Assembly: GCA_000827265.1 (NCBI GenBank)
Contig: KN834762.1
Span: 498,939 to 562,938 of the forward strand
Direction of reading: 5' to 3'
Origin: Collybiopsis luxurians FD-317 M1
Lineage: Eukaryota; Basidiomycota; Agaricomycetes; Agaricales; Omphalotaceae
Length of the DNA: 64,000 nt
Shown: piece by piece, positions 24,553 to 37,400 of the stretch
Layout: each line of letters starts with the position of its first letter
Numbering within the stretch: position 1 is the stretch's first letter
Made by a program: the position numbers and the translations under genes
The notes under the pieces: model-generated
Told to the model about the DNA's origin: nothing
Databases searched by the model: none
What the model saw: the letters and a program-made list of their open reading frames with translations, nothing else

Positions 24553-27341
24553 TCATAGTTTGGCTCTATTCACAGACGACTCCCTTCTCTGGGAACGTTT
24601 CGACCATTCTTTGGCTGCAATTCTCCGAAGATCTGTCTTGATTATCTTGCCCGACGGCGTATGGCCTGAGGATATAACTTAGATCAATGTTCAAACAGAT
24701 GCCTATTAAGCACGTACTAAAGTCTTCATCTCTAATCAAGATGAAAACGGGCACGGCGAACCTCGGTAAGCTAGAACGATCATCAGGCAATGAAGTTCAG
24801 AGAGACACCAAAGATCCACTTGCCGGCTTTTGGCTAGTGACATCAAAGTATCTGAGGAGACATGACCTTTGAAATCCGGCTTCAGGGTCACCATTGCGGC
24901 AACCAATTCACCGAGCCTTGCATCAGGTACACCGATCGCTGCAGCCTCTTTTACACCTAGAAAAGTCGGTATCCAATGAGTATTGCGTTTTATCTTCAGC
25001 ACTCCAAGTAAGCTCACCTTCATGCTCATACAAGGCATTCTCCACAGCAACACTGTCCTACGTGAAGATCGTAAGATAGCTCGTGCCAGATTGTCTCCAG
25101 ATACTTACGACATTCTCGCCGCCTATATGCACCACACATGTCAGACAAAATAATACAAGGTACATACGTACGAACCGCGAATGATGATGTCCTTGAGTCG
25201 ATCCTTGATGTATAAAAAACCTTCTTCATCGAGATAGCCTACATCACCGGTTCTGAACCAACCATCTTTCGTTAAAACCTCGAAACAGCAATTCAGTAGT
25301 TTGCCCCAATATCATTGATTCTGAGGATTACTTTACTAGTCGCAACTGAATTTTTTTCCGTCAGTAACATCCATTGGTTTTTGGAGCAGCGCACTCACCT
25401 GGTTCTCCCCAATAACATTTCATAACTAGTCGACGAATTGCGGTCTCAATCAAGAATGAATCAGTCCGGCTGTAAAGTAACGCACCGTTCGGTCCTCTTG
25501 ATACAATTGAGCATTTTGCCTCCTCGTTGTAGCATATAAAAAACCTACCTTATCCAAATCTCTCCAGCTGTTCCGGTAGGGCAGGGAATATCTTCATTCA
25601 TGATTATCACGTCGTTGGTTGGCAGAACACGTCCACAGGATGACTTCCTCAAGTCCCAATCCTCTCCGCCTAAAAATTATGGTCAAATGGTTAGATATAG
25701 AGAAATTGAATTTGAATGTTCATCTTACTAATGCCCACGGAAGTTGCGTTTGTTTCTGTCAGACCGTACGCCTGGGACCTGTGTTTATCGTGGTCAATAA
25801 CATGGAAACCCTCACACTAGCTTTCTGAACACACATCAAAGCCGCAGGAAATGCTTTTCTGGCACGCTGCAGTAGAGAAGCTGGAACGGCAGAGCCGCCG
25901 AACATAATGGCCTGCAAGCCAGTTCCTGATGCCGGGCTATCAACTAGATCCGATACGATGGAAGGCACACTGGAATTTGAAAGAAATGGTTCAGCTTGCA
26001 GATTAGCGTACCAGCAACATTCAGTTTACCCTCCGGTCATTGCGATGTTTTCTTCCTTGATGAGCCTTTTAGAACTCGTCAGCGGCGCTAAAATGCATAA
26101 GTATATCAATTGAATCAAGAACCTAGTCGCTATAAATTGATGAGTCAGTAGGCTTAAGAAGACTTGAGCCGCATGCAAAAGGCTTCCTACCTTCTTGTAC
26201 GTGCCATTTGCGCATCAGAACCATTTTGAAGCCCAGTATCGCACCCGTGAGCTTGATCGGTTCTTTAAATTTCGAGTCCAAAAGATAGATATACATTGAA
26301 GTTGGCTCACCATAAGACTAGTGCCCGTGACGTGAAATAGAGGGGTAGGAAGCAAGATCCCTGGTTGAGGACCTGGAGGAAGGGTCCTCACAAGGTCCTC
26401 ACCGCGTCGTAGAACTGCTCGGGCACGTCCGACAAGATTCTGAGGCAGACTGAGCTTCACTGTATACTCGTTATAGAGTCACGTACGTTAGGTACATTCG
26501 AGAGAAATGCTCGTTGTGTGCTCAGGACACCCTCTGCGAACAAGATGTCAGGAATTACCCAACCTAAAGAGTTACTCAAAACCTACTCGGAAGACCACTA
26601 GTTCCGGAAGTGAATATGATTGTGGCATCATCTTCGGGACTTATCTTCGGAGATTCTTTGAATGCCCTTGTATAATCACCACTGTACTTTGAAAAAATTA
26701 TGCTCCAATTTTGCATGCCAAACCAGTTGCACGCTTTTTCTTCGTAAGTATCGAATACCAGTACTCCTTTAACACCCCTCAATCTGAATTCCTGGACAGC
26801 TGGTGACAGCATATCTGCTCTCTCGTGGTCGACGATGAGCAGTTTGGTCTGACATTTTATGATGCAATATTTGAGCGGTTCGGCGGGCAGGAAAGCGTTG
26901 ACGAGCACAGTAACTGCTCCAATGAGATCTGCATTGAATAAATTAAAGCGGCAAGATGAATATTTAGTTACGCAAGAAACAACGAGATCGACTAACGGCA
27001 AGCCCAGAATGCTATCAAAAAATCGGGATAGTTGCGACAGCAAATTGCCACCCGATCACCTAAGCGGAAACAAGTTTGTTCTCCGGAGAACGACACAGAA
27101 CGATGGCAGACGACGTATTACCTTTTGAAACTCCGTATAGATCTTGAAAAATAGCTGAGGCTTTCACAGCTATTTCGCCCACTTCCTTGAACGTCAGTCT
27201 CTGATTCTCGAAAACAATATACGTCTTTTCGCCATGGAGCTGTACAGCTCTCAACCAAAACTCTCGGACGCTGGGGAGGTCGTGGTAAGAAGATATAAGG
27301 GAAATATCGCAAGGAGGCAAACCTGTCTGGGAGATTGACAT
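24553..27341 (-). CDS. AMP-dependent acyl-CoA synthetase / AMP-binding ligase
   Basis: Activates a carboxylic acid as acyl-AMP and transfers it to CoA. The start reads [19 protein letters not shown]. The P-loop is [14 protein letters not shown], a variant of the usual TSGTTGxPKG. Later motifs are [26 protein letters not shown], the A5-like [10 protein letters not shown], then [11 protein letters not shown] and [16 protein letters not shown]. The C-terminal catalytic lysine lies in [12 protein letters not shown]. Each canonical block is present, so the enzyme looks functional. The protein ends ESSVNRAKL without a strong SKL-type peroxisomal signal; RAKL is only weakly reminiscent. The family includes 4-coumarate- and medium-chain-acyl ligases and the substrate is undetermined. 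About ten short introns are needed. Confidence 0.87.
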
Positions 27342-28259
27342 AAACCCTCTGTATCAGTCCGTCTACGTTCTGGGTCACAGATAGCTTCAGCAGAAGACAA
27401 GCAGTAAGTAAACATGGAGTATACCCGCGTCTGGATCTCATGTAAACTTCCTGGTCGGATATTCTCGTGTCAAGGCGTACTCAGATCACTGGCAATAGAG
27501 GACCTACCTGGGGCACACAGCAGTCTGTCGACTATCGAAAACCTAGTCAATGCATCATCGGCCTTCAAGGATAATATTAAACACACCTTCCGTGAAGGTG
27601 CGCTTTGGCTTAAAGTCGGTAGCCATATCACAACAGAGCAGTGGGGGAAGAAAAGAGAGACGTACTTCCTCTTATATTTGACTACTATTTAAGGGCCCAG
27701 CGAGAGGCGTTTTCAAGTTTGAATATATGAACGCGCCTTGCCCTCTTGGGAGGTTCGGTCCGTTTAATCGCAGTATTGAAACGACTGTCTGTGAGGCGTA
27801 GAAACCTGTAGAAACGAGATATATCGGAAAAATCGGAAGTTAGATGAGCACGGCGCTCGCCTTCCGAAACGGCAGTCCATTGAGTCTAGTATCAAAAGAT
27901 TGGAACTTAACAAGCGGATAAGTATTGCACGTATTGTCGACTGATCATTCCCGAATTTTCCGCAAAGCAATCGGAGGATGATAAATCGATCAATGAAACA
28001 CTCCCAGTTGTTGCCCGAAGGCTTCTTTACCGCAACATAGCTGCATTCACTTATTTTGGGATTACGTTGGATTCCGATAGGCACAAGAATCGAACAGTGA
28101 TTACTGTGATGTTCAGATCTCTGTTGCATAAGTACTCGAACTCCTTTCACACATATAGATCCTCATACGCATTTGCTATCAATGACAAATCTATGTGCCC
28201 GCTTATACATGAGAGTCCAACATAGCACGATGGATATCTGTAAGCATCTTATGAAGACC
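27342..28259. other. Intergenic between ligase start and permease end
   Basis: Contains the ligase promoter. Minus-strand open frames here show no recognisable domain. Confidence 0.45.
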
Positions 28260-31092
28260 TCACTCGTATTTATCCGTTACCCCTGGTTCCATAACGTTCA
28301 CCCCCATTTCTTCCGCTGCAAGGGGTATGTGAGTATCCGAAAAGATTCTACAATTTGCATACACACCAGCAACCTGCCGAACGGGTCCCGTATACCAGTT
28401 CTTAGCGCTGAGAAGCCAGTATCCAGTGCTAAAAGACACAACTATCCCTACTGCTACGATGGAGTAATTAAGGCTCGTAGACGACACCGGGGTCTCTTGA
28501 GGTAGGATAAAAACTATCGAGATAAAGAGTATCCATGTCACCGCGCCTGTAGACAAATAAGTAACGGTAGGAAAGGTAAAACCAAGCACTACCTGCTGCA
28601 ACTGGAAAGGAGAAAACTCCAAGATGAAATGGGCCGCGAACAAACTTCTTGTGATAGACGAGTCGAAGGGCTATGGGTATCCCATAGCTAATATAAAGCC
28701 CGATAGTAGCAATGCTGAGGGGAGGAGGAGAAAGATGCAGTAATCAGCGAGAAGAAGAATTCCACATACCTCGTTGCCGCTGCGAAAGCTACGTCGCTAC
28801 CTAAACTCGGAAGACCAAGGATAAAGCTAAGTGTGCATGCCAGCCAGACTATAGCCGAATTTAGTAGACGTTCTGATTTTTCGGGTAAAAAGAACATGGG
28901 CTGCACACCACTCTATACGAGAATGCTTCTCCCGGAATTTTTAGCTTCTGGGTAACTCACCAGTACGAATTGGAGATTGCCATTTGGAATTTACATGGGC
29001 AAAAAATTTAGATCCTGGTAAACCACCATCTCGAGCGAATGCAAACATCATTCTACTGTTACTTGTCACTGAAAAGGTTCTACCACCACGCACATCAGTA
29101 AAGTACGATCTCAAGACTTAAGACTTGGTTCCATACCCGCAGAAGTACATCGCTCCAATAACGATTATCTAGGGAGATGGATATTAGTTGTCAGAGTATT
29201 GAGGGCTTACTTAGGCGGAATACCATTAGAACGATAGCCCCTTCTTCGCCAACGCTGAAATAAGATGAGCACTTTTGTGAAGGACAAAAGCAAATGACAC
29301 ACCAGTCTAAGAATATTTGCGCTACTGGCTGGCCAGTAGCGGAGTTGATAGTACTGTTCAAGTCCTGAATGGAGAAGAGAAGTCCTAGAAGCAGGTACAA
29401 CCCGAGAAGCGCTGATACTAAGACGATTGAATGATGATTTTAATCGTCCTGGTTTACAAAAAGTACCTCCAATCGCCATGATAATTCCTGCACCACAGGA
29501 TGTAAGAAAGTCTTAGTTAGGGAACAGTGGACTTGGATACCTATGCTTCCGGATAGAGCTGCGTTAGTCGTTTCTTCTGTCATCTATGAAAGCTTCGTCT
29601 CAAATAAGGAAGAATCGGAAAAGAAGAGATACTTGCATGCGCACTGGCATCGAAACCTTGAGATCGAAATACATTACAACGAAGAAGGTCGAGACACATG
29701 AGATGACGCACCAGTAAGCGTATACTGTTTGAGGTGACCAGTCTTAGCTTATTACACAGGAGATGGAAACCTGAAAAGGCACCTGAGCCATAAGAATCTG
29801 TGTGGAGAACAAATCTGAGCAATGAAACGAGAAGATGAGCGTAGTAAAGTCCTACCCCAATTACTGCCACATATGCTAGACTAGCCCTCTCAGACCAACC
29901 ACCAGTACCATCGATAAACGTTTGAAATACAAAATGGGCAGACTGATGGGTAGGAGCCTTGGCTAGAATAGCTACAACAAGAGAAAAAGTTCCAACAGCG
30001 TGCCACCAGACGGAAATGTTATTTAGCCAGTGCAGAACAGACACTCCGAACCTGTACGTTCGTCAAATGCAGTCCTTAACCAAGATTTAGTATCCGTACG
30101 TATTGATCATTCCTAATAGTCAGGCTGTAAGTATAAACCACATGAACCAGAACTCAAGATACTGACCTTGCGAAAAGAGGACCGCCGCGTATACCCCTGG
30201 AAAGCTCTTTAATCAAATTCGAAGCAAGACGACTATAACATACCGATTTGAGTATTAGGGGTTGGGACAAAGCCGGTTCTGAACGTGCTAAGCGTGGAGA
30301 TAAAACTTGCACAAGCAAAACTGAAGTTCCGATAAGAAGCGTTAATCATTTTCATTTCATAGAGTAGTAAACTCACGAGATGCCAGTCGTAACGGCAACT
30401 TGACCCAAAAGATTGAACCAACCTATGTAGATGTAGTCGGAAGAAGAGCCACCTAACTGTAACTCAACATACCGGTTATCCAAGACGCGAGAGGTGCGTC
30501 CTTGGGTCTGCTAAGCATCGCTGCCCAAAAGTACGGACCGCCAGAGGTAGGATGCGCACTGAAAATGTATTTATTTGAATCGATCTTGCAGAGCATCATC
30601 ATCGCACTACCTGCAAACTTCAGCCATCGCCAACCCAACAATCATCGTGAAGAATGCTACACGTCGCGGCTTTGTTCAGTTCGTAATTAGGCTGAATTGG
30701 CATGTATCTTACAAACAACAATCCATCCCGCGACCATACATGCCGGACCTCCGGTCTGGAGGCCGTACAGAAAGAGCGAAGGAATACCGGTTATCACTGA
30801 AATGATAGAGAAAGAGACCTGCAAGTCATTCAATAAACTATTGACTTTCCGTTCATGTAATTCCTACCCCGAAATTCTAGACAGGTTACACGGTCACGTT
30901 CATCTGCAAAAGGAGGAATAGAAGCAAAAACACCTGCAGTAATCCCAATTCCCGTCTATTACCCGCTTTGAGTAATGTCACTGGACCTAAAGCAGCTAAA
31001 GCTTACTTGAGCTCTTGCTTGTAACCCATCTTGGCCAGCTCTGCCTCGTCCTTCTGCATGGTCAAGATTTGTGCGTTCCCTTCATCCGACAT
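28260..31092 (-). CDS. Amino-acid/GABA permease (APC superfamily)
   Basis: The start at 31092 lies in an excellent context (CCGCCACCATG). The soluble leader ends EAELAKMGYKQELKRELGLLQ. Then NFG from a 9-nt exon joins VSFSIISVITGIPSLFLYG, the first membrane helix. The consensus AHPTSGGPYFWAAMLS follows, then long hydrophobic segments including GFDASAHM, a signature of eukaryotic GABA/choline/polyamine permeases. The last helices are seen in LSTGAVTWILFISIVFIL, and the C-terminal tail begins NWYTGPVRQVAG. Twelve membrane segments are expected for this family. It moves amino acids or GABA across the plasma or vacuolar membrane with protons. No lesion was seen. About 15 introns are needed. Confidence 0.87.
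30868..30876 (-). other. 9-nt microexon in the permease
   Basis: On the minus strand CTGTCTAG precedes the codons for Asn-Phe-Gly and GTAGGAATT follows. Only with these three residues does the protein read LLQNFGVSFSII, which matches the conserved first-helix entry of the family. Confidence 0.75.
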
Positions 31093-33430
31093 GGTGGCGG
31101 TAAAAGTAAGAGCCCTTCAAGACGGAGGGTCCGCTTTCACTGGGGCATTGAAGGAAAGATAAGACCATGTGCGGGTTCTCCTGTCTCCCACGCTTTCCTC
31201 ACTCTAAGTTATCTTATCTTGAAACACTACCTGTGCTGATACCGAAACCTATACAAAGGACTCTCATTTCGCCCTGTTTCTGCAGAGGACTTCCAAATAT
31301 CAAGTACTTCATCTCTTCGACGTACGTGCAGACCCTGGGTCAACCTTGGTCCTGTCTCTAGAGACTCAGCGGCGCGGAAGGAGTTTATCCGCGAAAGCAG
31401 GCCGATGTAACGGAAGGAGAGCAGAATGATAGCGACTGCTACTAAGCTTGGTAATCAATCGTTCAGCTTGGCTACTTCTCCCTCACTCCGTCCTTGGAGT
31501 TCAATGGAGTTCAAAGGACGGTGCTCCAGGCTCCAGGTGCGAAAACTTAGGATCAACAAAATATTTAAGTTACCGGCGTTGCATCCCGTCCTTGTATGTA
31601 TACTCTATTTGCATTCATATCTCAGCATTCAACATCGTTGTATCGAGTAAGTATAGGAAACAAAGTAGTACATATTCAATATATCGTTCGTGCAGCTCTC
31701 CGGCCAGGTTAGACCAGGCTTCACCCTGTTTCATACTTGCTTAACCGCGAGGCTTCAAACTTTCGTCAGTAACTGCATCTCATCATGAGCGTCCGCTGAA
31801 ACAAGTGACTCATCTCATAGTTGGCGATGGCCTCCTTTGATCATAAAATTCTTTTCAATGCTGCTCCGCTACCCATATTAACCTGGTAGATTTTCAAAGA
31901 TACGTTACAGTACTAATGTGTACATGATCCGAGCACTCTTTATTAACGTCCCCAGACTTATTTTCATTACGAGGATTACAGGCAAAACTTCGGCGGCGGT
32001 GGATCTCGGTGAACACGAGTGCATGGCCAGAGTTCTAGCGCCACACTTCCTTCTAGTAACTAAACTTCAGTCCCAAGGGGATCTGCGACGACAGCACGAG
32101 TGCTCGAAACAGTTACATACACTCTGCCTGCAGGATTTTATCATGGTTGCTCGGATTCAAATATCTCAGGGTCGGCCAAAAGAAAGGATACCTTCAGCAA
32201 TGCTGAGCAACCACGACACCTACGGAGATTTCACTGACAACATTTTCAAAAGAATGAGGCATGAAGCGCAAAAATCTCTTCTGCTTGGGGAAAATGCCTT
32301 CTACTTAATACGTTGAGGGTGAGTAAAATTTTACCCTGAGATAGTAGCTGACATCCGTTTTATCCTGAGATCGTAACTGACGTCCATCGAGCTGTTACCC
32401 ACAAATGTCTACCTTCCTCCATCTAGAACTTCGTGCAACGTTCTGCGTTAAAGACCCGGTTAAATCACATAGAAGTTTAACCCCTCCGGGACTCGACCCT
32501 ACAATCCAGCCATTTTTCAAGCTGGTAAATAGTAGGACGACGAGAATCGCATTTGAATGTTCTCGACCTAGCTCGGTGTTGACTTAGATCGTGCCCGAGG
32601 CGTTCCCGCGACGCTAAAGGGTTAGTGGCGTTCGCCCTTCGACTCGAGTACATAGAACAAAAGCGGGAGAATTTTTTACCATCTCCACGCTCCTCCACGA
32701 CTATACTGGGGCAATCCATCGTCTGTCATTAGCAATCAATACTTGACAAGTGAAAATTCGTTCAGCTTTCATTCCCAAGGCTGATTGTCAGTCGGGGTCG
32801 ATGCAAGTGTTAGAATCAGTGGAGTCAAGAATTAACATACTCATTACCATGATATACATAGAGCAGACAGCGTTACCAGGTCAACGTCACTAGAATGAAG
32901 ATTGAGATCAGTCGTTGTCAGTCGAGGCGCGTCGGGATGAAGGTTGAACCGATTTCAACACTTTTCAACTTAAATTCAAGATTGAACTGATATACTTTGA
33001 AAATTGACAGTTCCTATCCTACTAAGAGATGTCGAAGATCAAGGGTAAGAAGTGCGGCAGATACGTAGATGGTACAAATGATAGATTTCCGGGTACAGCT
33101 TAAATGTTCATGAACCTACTCACACCAGGGCAGGGACGAAAGAACCCTTCCGACCGACGGACTATCCTCACCTGATTTGTACATTGGACAAAAACACTAG
33201 CCGAAATGAAGAACCTCAACATATTTGATACGCCCATCGACGTCAGTCTAGATAAACGTCGTCAAAATAGGTGACAGGAGAAAGACTTAAGGCCATACCC
33301 GGAGTCCAAGAACATTGGATTCGTCCATTAGCACACCATCAAGACGATAACTCTCACGCGTAGCACTAGAAAGCATGAGGGCAATATCAGTGGACCGTTC
33401 AGCAGGAACAAGCTCTTAGGTCGGAGATGC
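31093..33430. other. Intergenic between permease and F-box gene
   Basis: No recognised gene. The 132-codon plus-strand frame at 31918-32316 has no known motif. A roughly 30-bp unit containing TATCCTGAGAT or ACCCTGAGAT is repeated twice at 32329-32388. A small inverted repeat CCGTCCTT/AAGGACGG lies near 31490-31523. Confidence 0.45.
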
Positions 33431-34985
33431 TCACGTGACCACATAGGGCAAGAAGGAAACAATTTCTTCCGCAAACATCTCTTGCGCATCCATTATTTTT
33501 TTCCCTCGATTTACAACCTTCTTCACTTGAGGGTCTTCCTCCAACTCACGTTCAGCCTTGCGCACGTTGTACGGGTTGAAGTCGAAAACAACAATGGGAC
33601 AAGGTTTCCTCCGGCCATCGTCGTCCAGCTGATCTAAATCCTCTTCTGCATCGACTGCTCCAGGAAGGACAACGAAGCGTTGTCCACAGGTAGTCGTGAT
33701 CCACCTCGAAGGTATACTGCCCCCGAGATCGATACAGAACGTAATGGGTGGAGCCCACTCGGACCATGGAATTGGCTTTGTTTCACCACAATCGTCCAAC
33801 GTGGGAGGCTCCTGGTCCGATATCAGATCAAGGAGCGACCGGCGATGAACGAAGATTGTGAATAGAGAGGAAAGGTGGATACCGTGTACTCGGAGGTGAA
33901 GAAGAACGACAGATTCGAAAGAGTCGTAGTGAAACGGCCGGTCGGAATATTTGACATCGTTATCGAAGCCAACAGGGTTGGGCTCTGCTCGGCAAGATAT
34001 GAAGCGGAGTATATTGTGCGGCAAGAGCCTAGGAAGCGCGAGTTTCCTAAGCGGCGTGGAAGGTTCTTGTTCCTTCGATTGGGGTATCTTCCATATTTCT
34101 AAAGCACGACTCTCAGTGTTTGGGAGCAGAATGATGTCCTCCGAAAGGAAAACAATTCCAGAATACGACTCCGGACTCCCATTTATTTCCTGGAAGTAAT
34201 GTGAATGAAAACGTACGCTGATCAGCAAAAGATCGCACCATGACAAGTTGTCCACTCTGCCATTCGTAGACATACATCCTACTGCGTTCGTTGGGATTTC
34301 TCCAGAAAGTGGTCACCAGTGTGAGATATTTCCCGACGATTTCCAGATTGATAGATGGAGTTCCCCATCGAGGCTGAGAAATAATGACGGGGATCAACGG
34401 AGCCTTGGCCAAAGGATGGGATTTCCCTGTAGAGAATTGACGTAGAGATAAATCGATAGCTAGTACCGGTGAAGCTGCGGGTGGGATATAGACCTCTCTA
34501 GCGGTCACTAGAGCGATGATGTCGTGCTCCAACAAGTTTAAACCAAAATCGACAATGTGCGCATTGTCGCCAGAGCCGAAAGTAGACCATTGGGGCACTC
34601 GGTCGGGAGTATTGGGAAGCTGTAAAAACTGCAGGCGTTGGCGAGTATGGTCTCCCAACAGATATACATCCCCAGATAGATCATAAACACTGCCGGGACT
34701 AAAAGTCAATCCCACAGTATGGTGGAAACTTGGAGCGCAATTCGACCAGGACTCTTCTTTACGGCGAAGAAGGTCCAACTTTTCGGAACAACTAAGAGTA
34801 CAGTGGCTGTTATCTTTAGCACAGGCCTTATGCAAGTCGATATTGTATTGAAGAGTGACGGAGTCTGAAATCATGTCGTGGAATCCGCGGTTCAGAGAAT
34901 CGCAGGTAAGCAAATCTTTGGCTGGCAGATATGAGAGAATAAGAGCTAAGAGCTCTGGCGGAAGATCTGTGAGCTGGACGGACAT
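33431..34985 (-). CDS. F-box protein
   Basis: The F-box is at the very N-terminus: LTDLPPELLALILSYLP, then AKDLLTCDSLNRGFHDMI. It is expected to bind Skp1 in an SCF ubiquitin ligase. The remaining 430 or so residues form a beta-rich region with repeated segments such as IHTTM..., VDFGLNLLEHDIIALVTA and SRMYVYEWQSGQLVM, and lack a recognisable WD40 or LRR signature. One intron of about 49 nt near 34194-34242 connects the two long frames. I chose the ATG at 34985, directly before the F-box; the frame is open to 35138 but that would overlap the divergent terpene-synthase start. The target protein is unknown. Confidence 0.8.
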
Positions 34986-35090
34986 GGTGGTATGAATGGA
35001 AGAAATAATCGCTTCTTCTCCCTTCTCGACGTCATACTTAGCCTTGCTGAGAGCGCTTAATGGGCGCTTCTTGACTCCTTCCAGTCCAGT

Positions 35091-36333
35091 ATGAGTTACC
35101 AACTGCCTGACCTTTTGTCGCTCTTCCAGAGTTATCATGACCTAAGTATAAACAAGCACTGCAGGTCAGCCTCTCTCTCATCCGAAGAATGGGTAAGAGG
35201 GGTAGCCCAAGAGGTAATTCCGCCGTCTATCTGCAGCGGACTACCAGGCATGAAGCTCGGTCTACTCGCTGCCTGCTGTTTCCCAAGTTGCGATTTGAAC
35301 CAGCTTATTCTCGTCACGGATCTCTGGACCTTGATTATGCTTGATACTCTGACCGTGCTCAGGTCAGAACCTCCAATAAGATCTCACTGCGACTTACCAG
35401 AAGATTCAAAATCTGACTTTCCTGCGGTAGTAGAGTCCCACATCTTATTGAAACGGCCAGTGTCATCGGCTTTTAAACTCTTTCGGAAACTCACCTCAGA
35501 ATTAGCCTTTTGCCTCGCCTGTTCAGGTTACGAGCTAGCATGTCTGATACGTGGCAGCAGCGTTTCACCGCCTCCGTGTTTTCCTACATGGATTCTCGAC
35601 AGAAAGCTATAAATCATCGATCCGAAGGAAGCGTCGTTCCGCTCGATATTGATGACTACATTGAATTTCGGCGTAATCTGAGTGGGATCAATATCATGCT
35701 CGATCTGATTGAGGCAGTGGAAGGACTGGAGCTCGACATTCCCGTCTATAATGAAGAACTACGTACTCTGCGACAGCTCGTCGGCGAAATCATAACTATA
35801 ACCTGGGTAAGTGGAGTGTTGCTTTCTGAATCAACCGTTGAAGCAACATTGGTCCTCAGGACGTGTTTTCTTATAACGTGGACCAGTCTATCGATAATAA
35901 ATTAAATATTGTATCGCTCCTGCGATCTAACCAAGACATTGGTCTGGCGAATGCTATTAACGAAGCAGGGACAGCCATCCGTCAGCGAATCGATAGATTT
36001 AAATCTCTTGAAAACACCCTGCTTGCCTCCATCAAAGCTGCCTCGTCTCAAGACTCTACCGTCTCAGGTAGCACAACCAGTTCATCATGGTTCTGGAGTC
36101 ATTTCTCCTCGAGTACTACTCCAGAAACAGAAGTACCGGGGCCATCAATAACTGATATCCAGGAGCACGATATCGTACTTCACATTCGAGGACTCAAAGA
36201 TTGCATGGTAGGATTTTTGAATTGGGCTTACGAGACGGATATGTTCTTTGGAACAAAAGGAGAGTCGGTGAAGGGATTCGGATGGGTCTTTCTGTTATCC
36301 CCGCAATCGAGTGTCAGCTCTAATGGGGCATAA
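35091..36333 (+). pseudogene. Degenerate sesquiterpene-synthase-like gene
   Basis: The start MSYQLPDLLSLFQSYHDLSI and SSEEWVRGV match the N-terminal helices of basidiomycete sesquiterpene synthases. The segment PGMKLGLLAACCFPSCD follows, then VTDLWTLIMLDTLTV, where the Asp-rich metal motif DDxxD should be; only one Asp remains. A frame change is needed near 35480-35530 before QQRFTASVFSYMDSRQK and YIEFRRNLSGINIMLDLIE. The second metal motif (NSE) reads TWDVFSYNVDQ after the intron at about 35804-35857: Asn is replaced, Ser is kept and Glu has become Asp. The C-terminal HIRGLKDCMVGFLNWAYETD agrees with the family. Loss of both metal sites and a frame break suggest that it no longer cyclises farnesyl diphosphate. 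A sequencing error could explain only the frame break. Confidence 0.65.
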
Positions 36334-36519
36334 ATCATTCTTTTGTATTTTCCTCTACATTAAAGCATGCAGGTCAAACGCCATTTTTGGTTCGATTTCA
36401 TTAGACATTCATTTCATCACTTCTTTAGGAAAGTTTACCAACGCCACACCACGCTCTACCATTCGTAAAAATCTGTCTCTTCAGCCGCTCTTGAATGTGA
36501 TTGAAACATAAGGACAGCC

Positions 36520-36745
36520 GGTATGCAGTATCCCGACACAGCAGCTAGCAGACTCAAAGCGTAAAATTAGATCTTGAACTTTGACCGCTCTGAGAAAACT
36601 AACTGACAGAGCAGATGCACGAAGCTCATGGAAATAAGTGCACGTTTTAATCAACCCAACCATCACCTCACTGAATGAGCATGCATACGATAGACTTGAC
36701 TCGACACACGTCGACCTTGGCGTCCTCACATACGTAGACAGTTGC
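36520..36745. repeat. Diverged direct repeat, copy 1
   Basis: It shares ordered blocks with 37110-37400: TTGACCGCTCTGAGAAAAC, AGCAGATG-ACGAAGC, ATCAACCCAAC, CTTCACTGAAT-like, TACGATAG-CTTGACTC and ACTCACATAC. Block order and strand are conserved and spacing differs. Confidence 0.65.
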
Positions 36746-37109
36746 TCATGAAGCACATATGTATACAGACAAAAAAAAATAGGCTTCGACTTGATCTGCA
36801 ATGAAATCAATCTTCGTTATCTTTTTAAAAAGAATATTTTCTAGCTGCGCGGTTCACGTTGATAGCATATACTTACAGACAAACGTGCAAAATCAATTCA
36901 TATTAGCAGCTCGATATACGGTGAAGAAGTCGAATATAAAAGTAGGTCCGAAGAGTCATGCACAGTGCCTGAAAGATACTAGCCATTGAGTTTTTTTTCT
37001 TGTTTGCTCATGGTTTCTTTCTCAGAAAAAGAGTCGAGAGTTGTCCGATACCCTCTGTTAATCCATGATTAATGGGTTAATCCCTACTCGTATCAGATTG
37101 GCAGCTTCG

Positions 37110-37400
37110 TTTCTGAGTGACTCCGACGCAACATGCAGCAGTTCCAAAGTGCCGTATAACTAGATCCTCATCGTTCGTTGACCGCTCTGAGAAAACAGCA
37201 CATACCAAATCAACAAAGCAGATGGACGAAGCAGTACGAAGCTCGTGGATATAGATTCGTGTAAGACACGGTATGCATATATCCATCAACCCAACATTTA
37301 CTTCACTGAATAAAGTAGCTTGCGTACGATAGCCTTGACTCACGTCGATCTCTCGAAGTAACTCACATACATACATACATAAGAATATGTTTGCTGCAAA
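37110..37400. repeat. Diverged direct repeat, copy 2
   Basis: Partner of 36520-36745 in the same orientation, longer because of insertions between shared blocks. Confidence 0.65.

Noticed and set aside
32477..32530. tRNA-like T-arm (GGGTCGAGTCCC on the minus strand)
   Set aside because: It lacks TTC in the loop, and no acceptor, D or anticodon arm can be built around it.
33680..34445. Plus-strand frames opposite the F-box gene
   Set aside because: They are shadows of a well-supported coding strand with no recognisable content.
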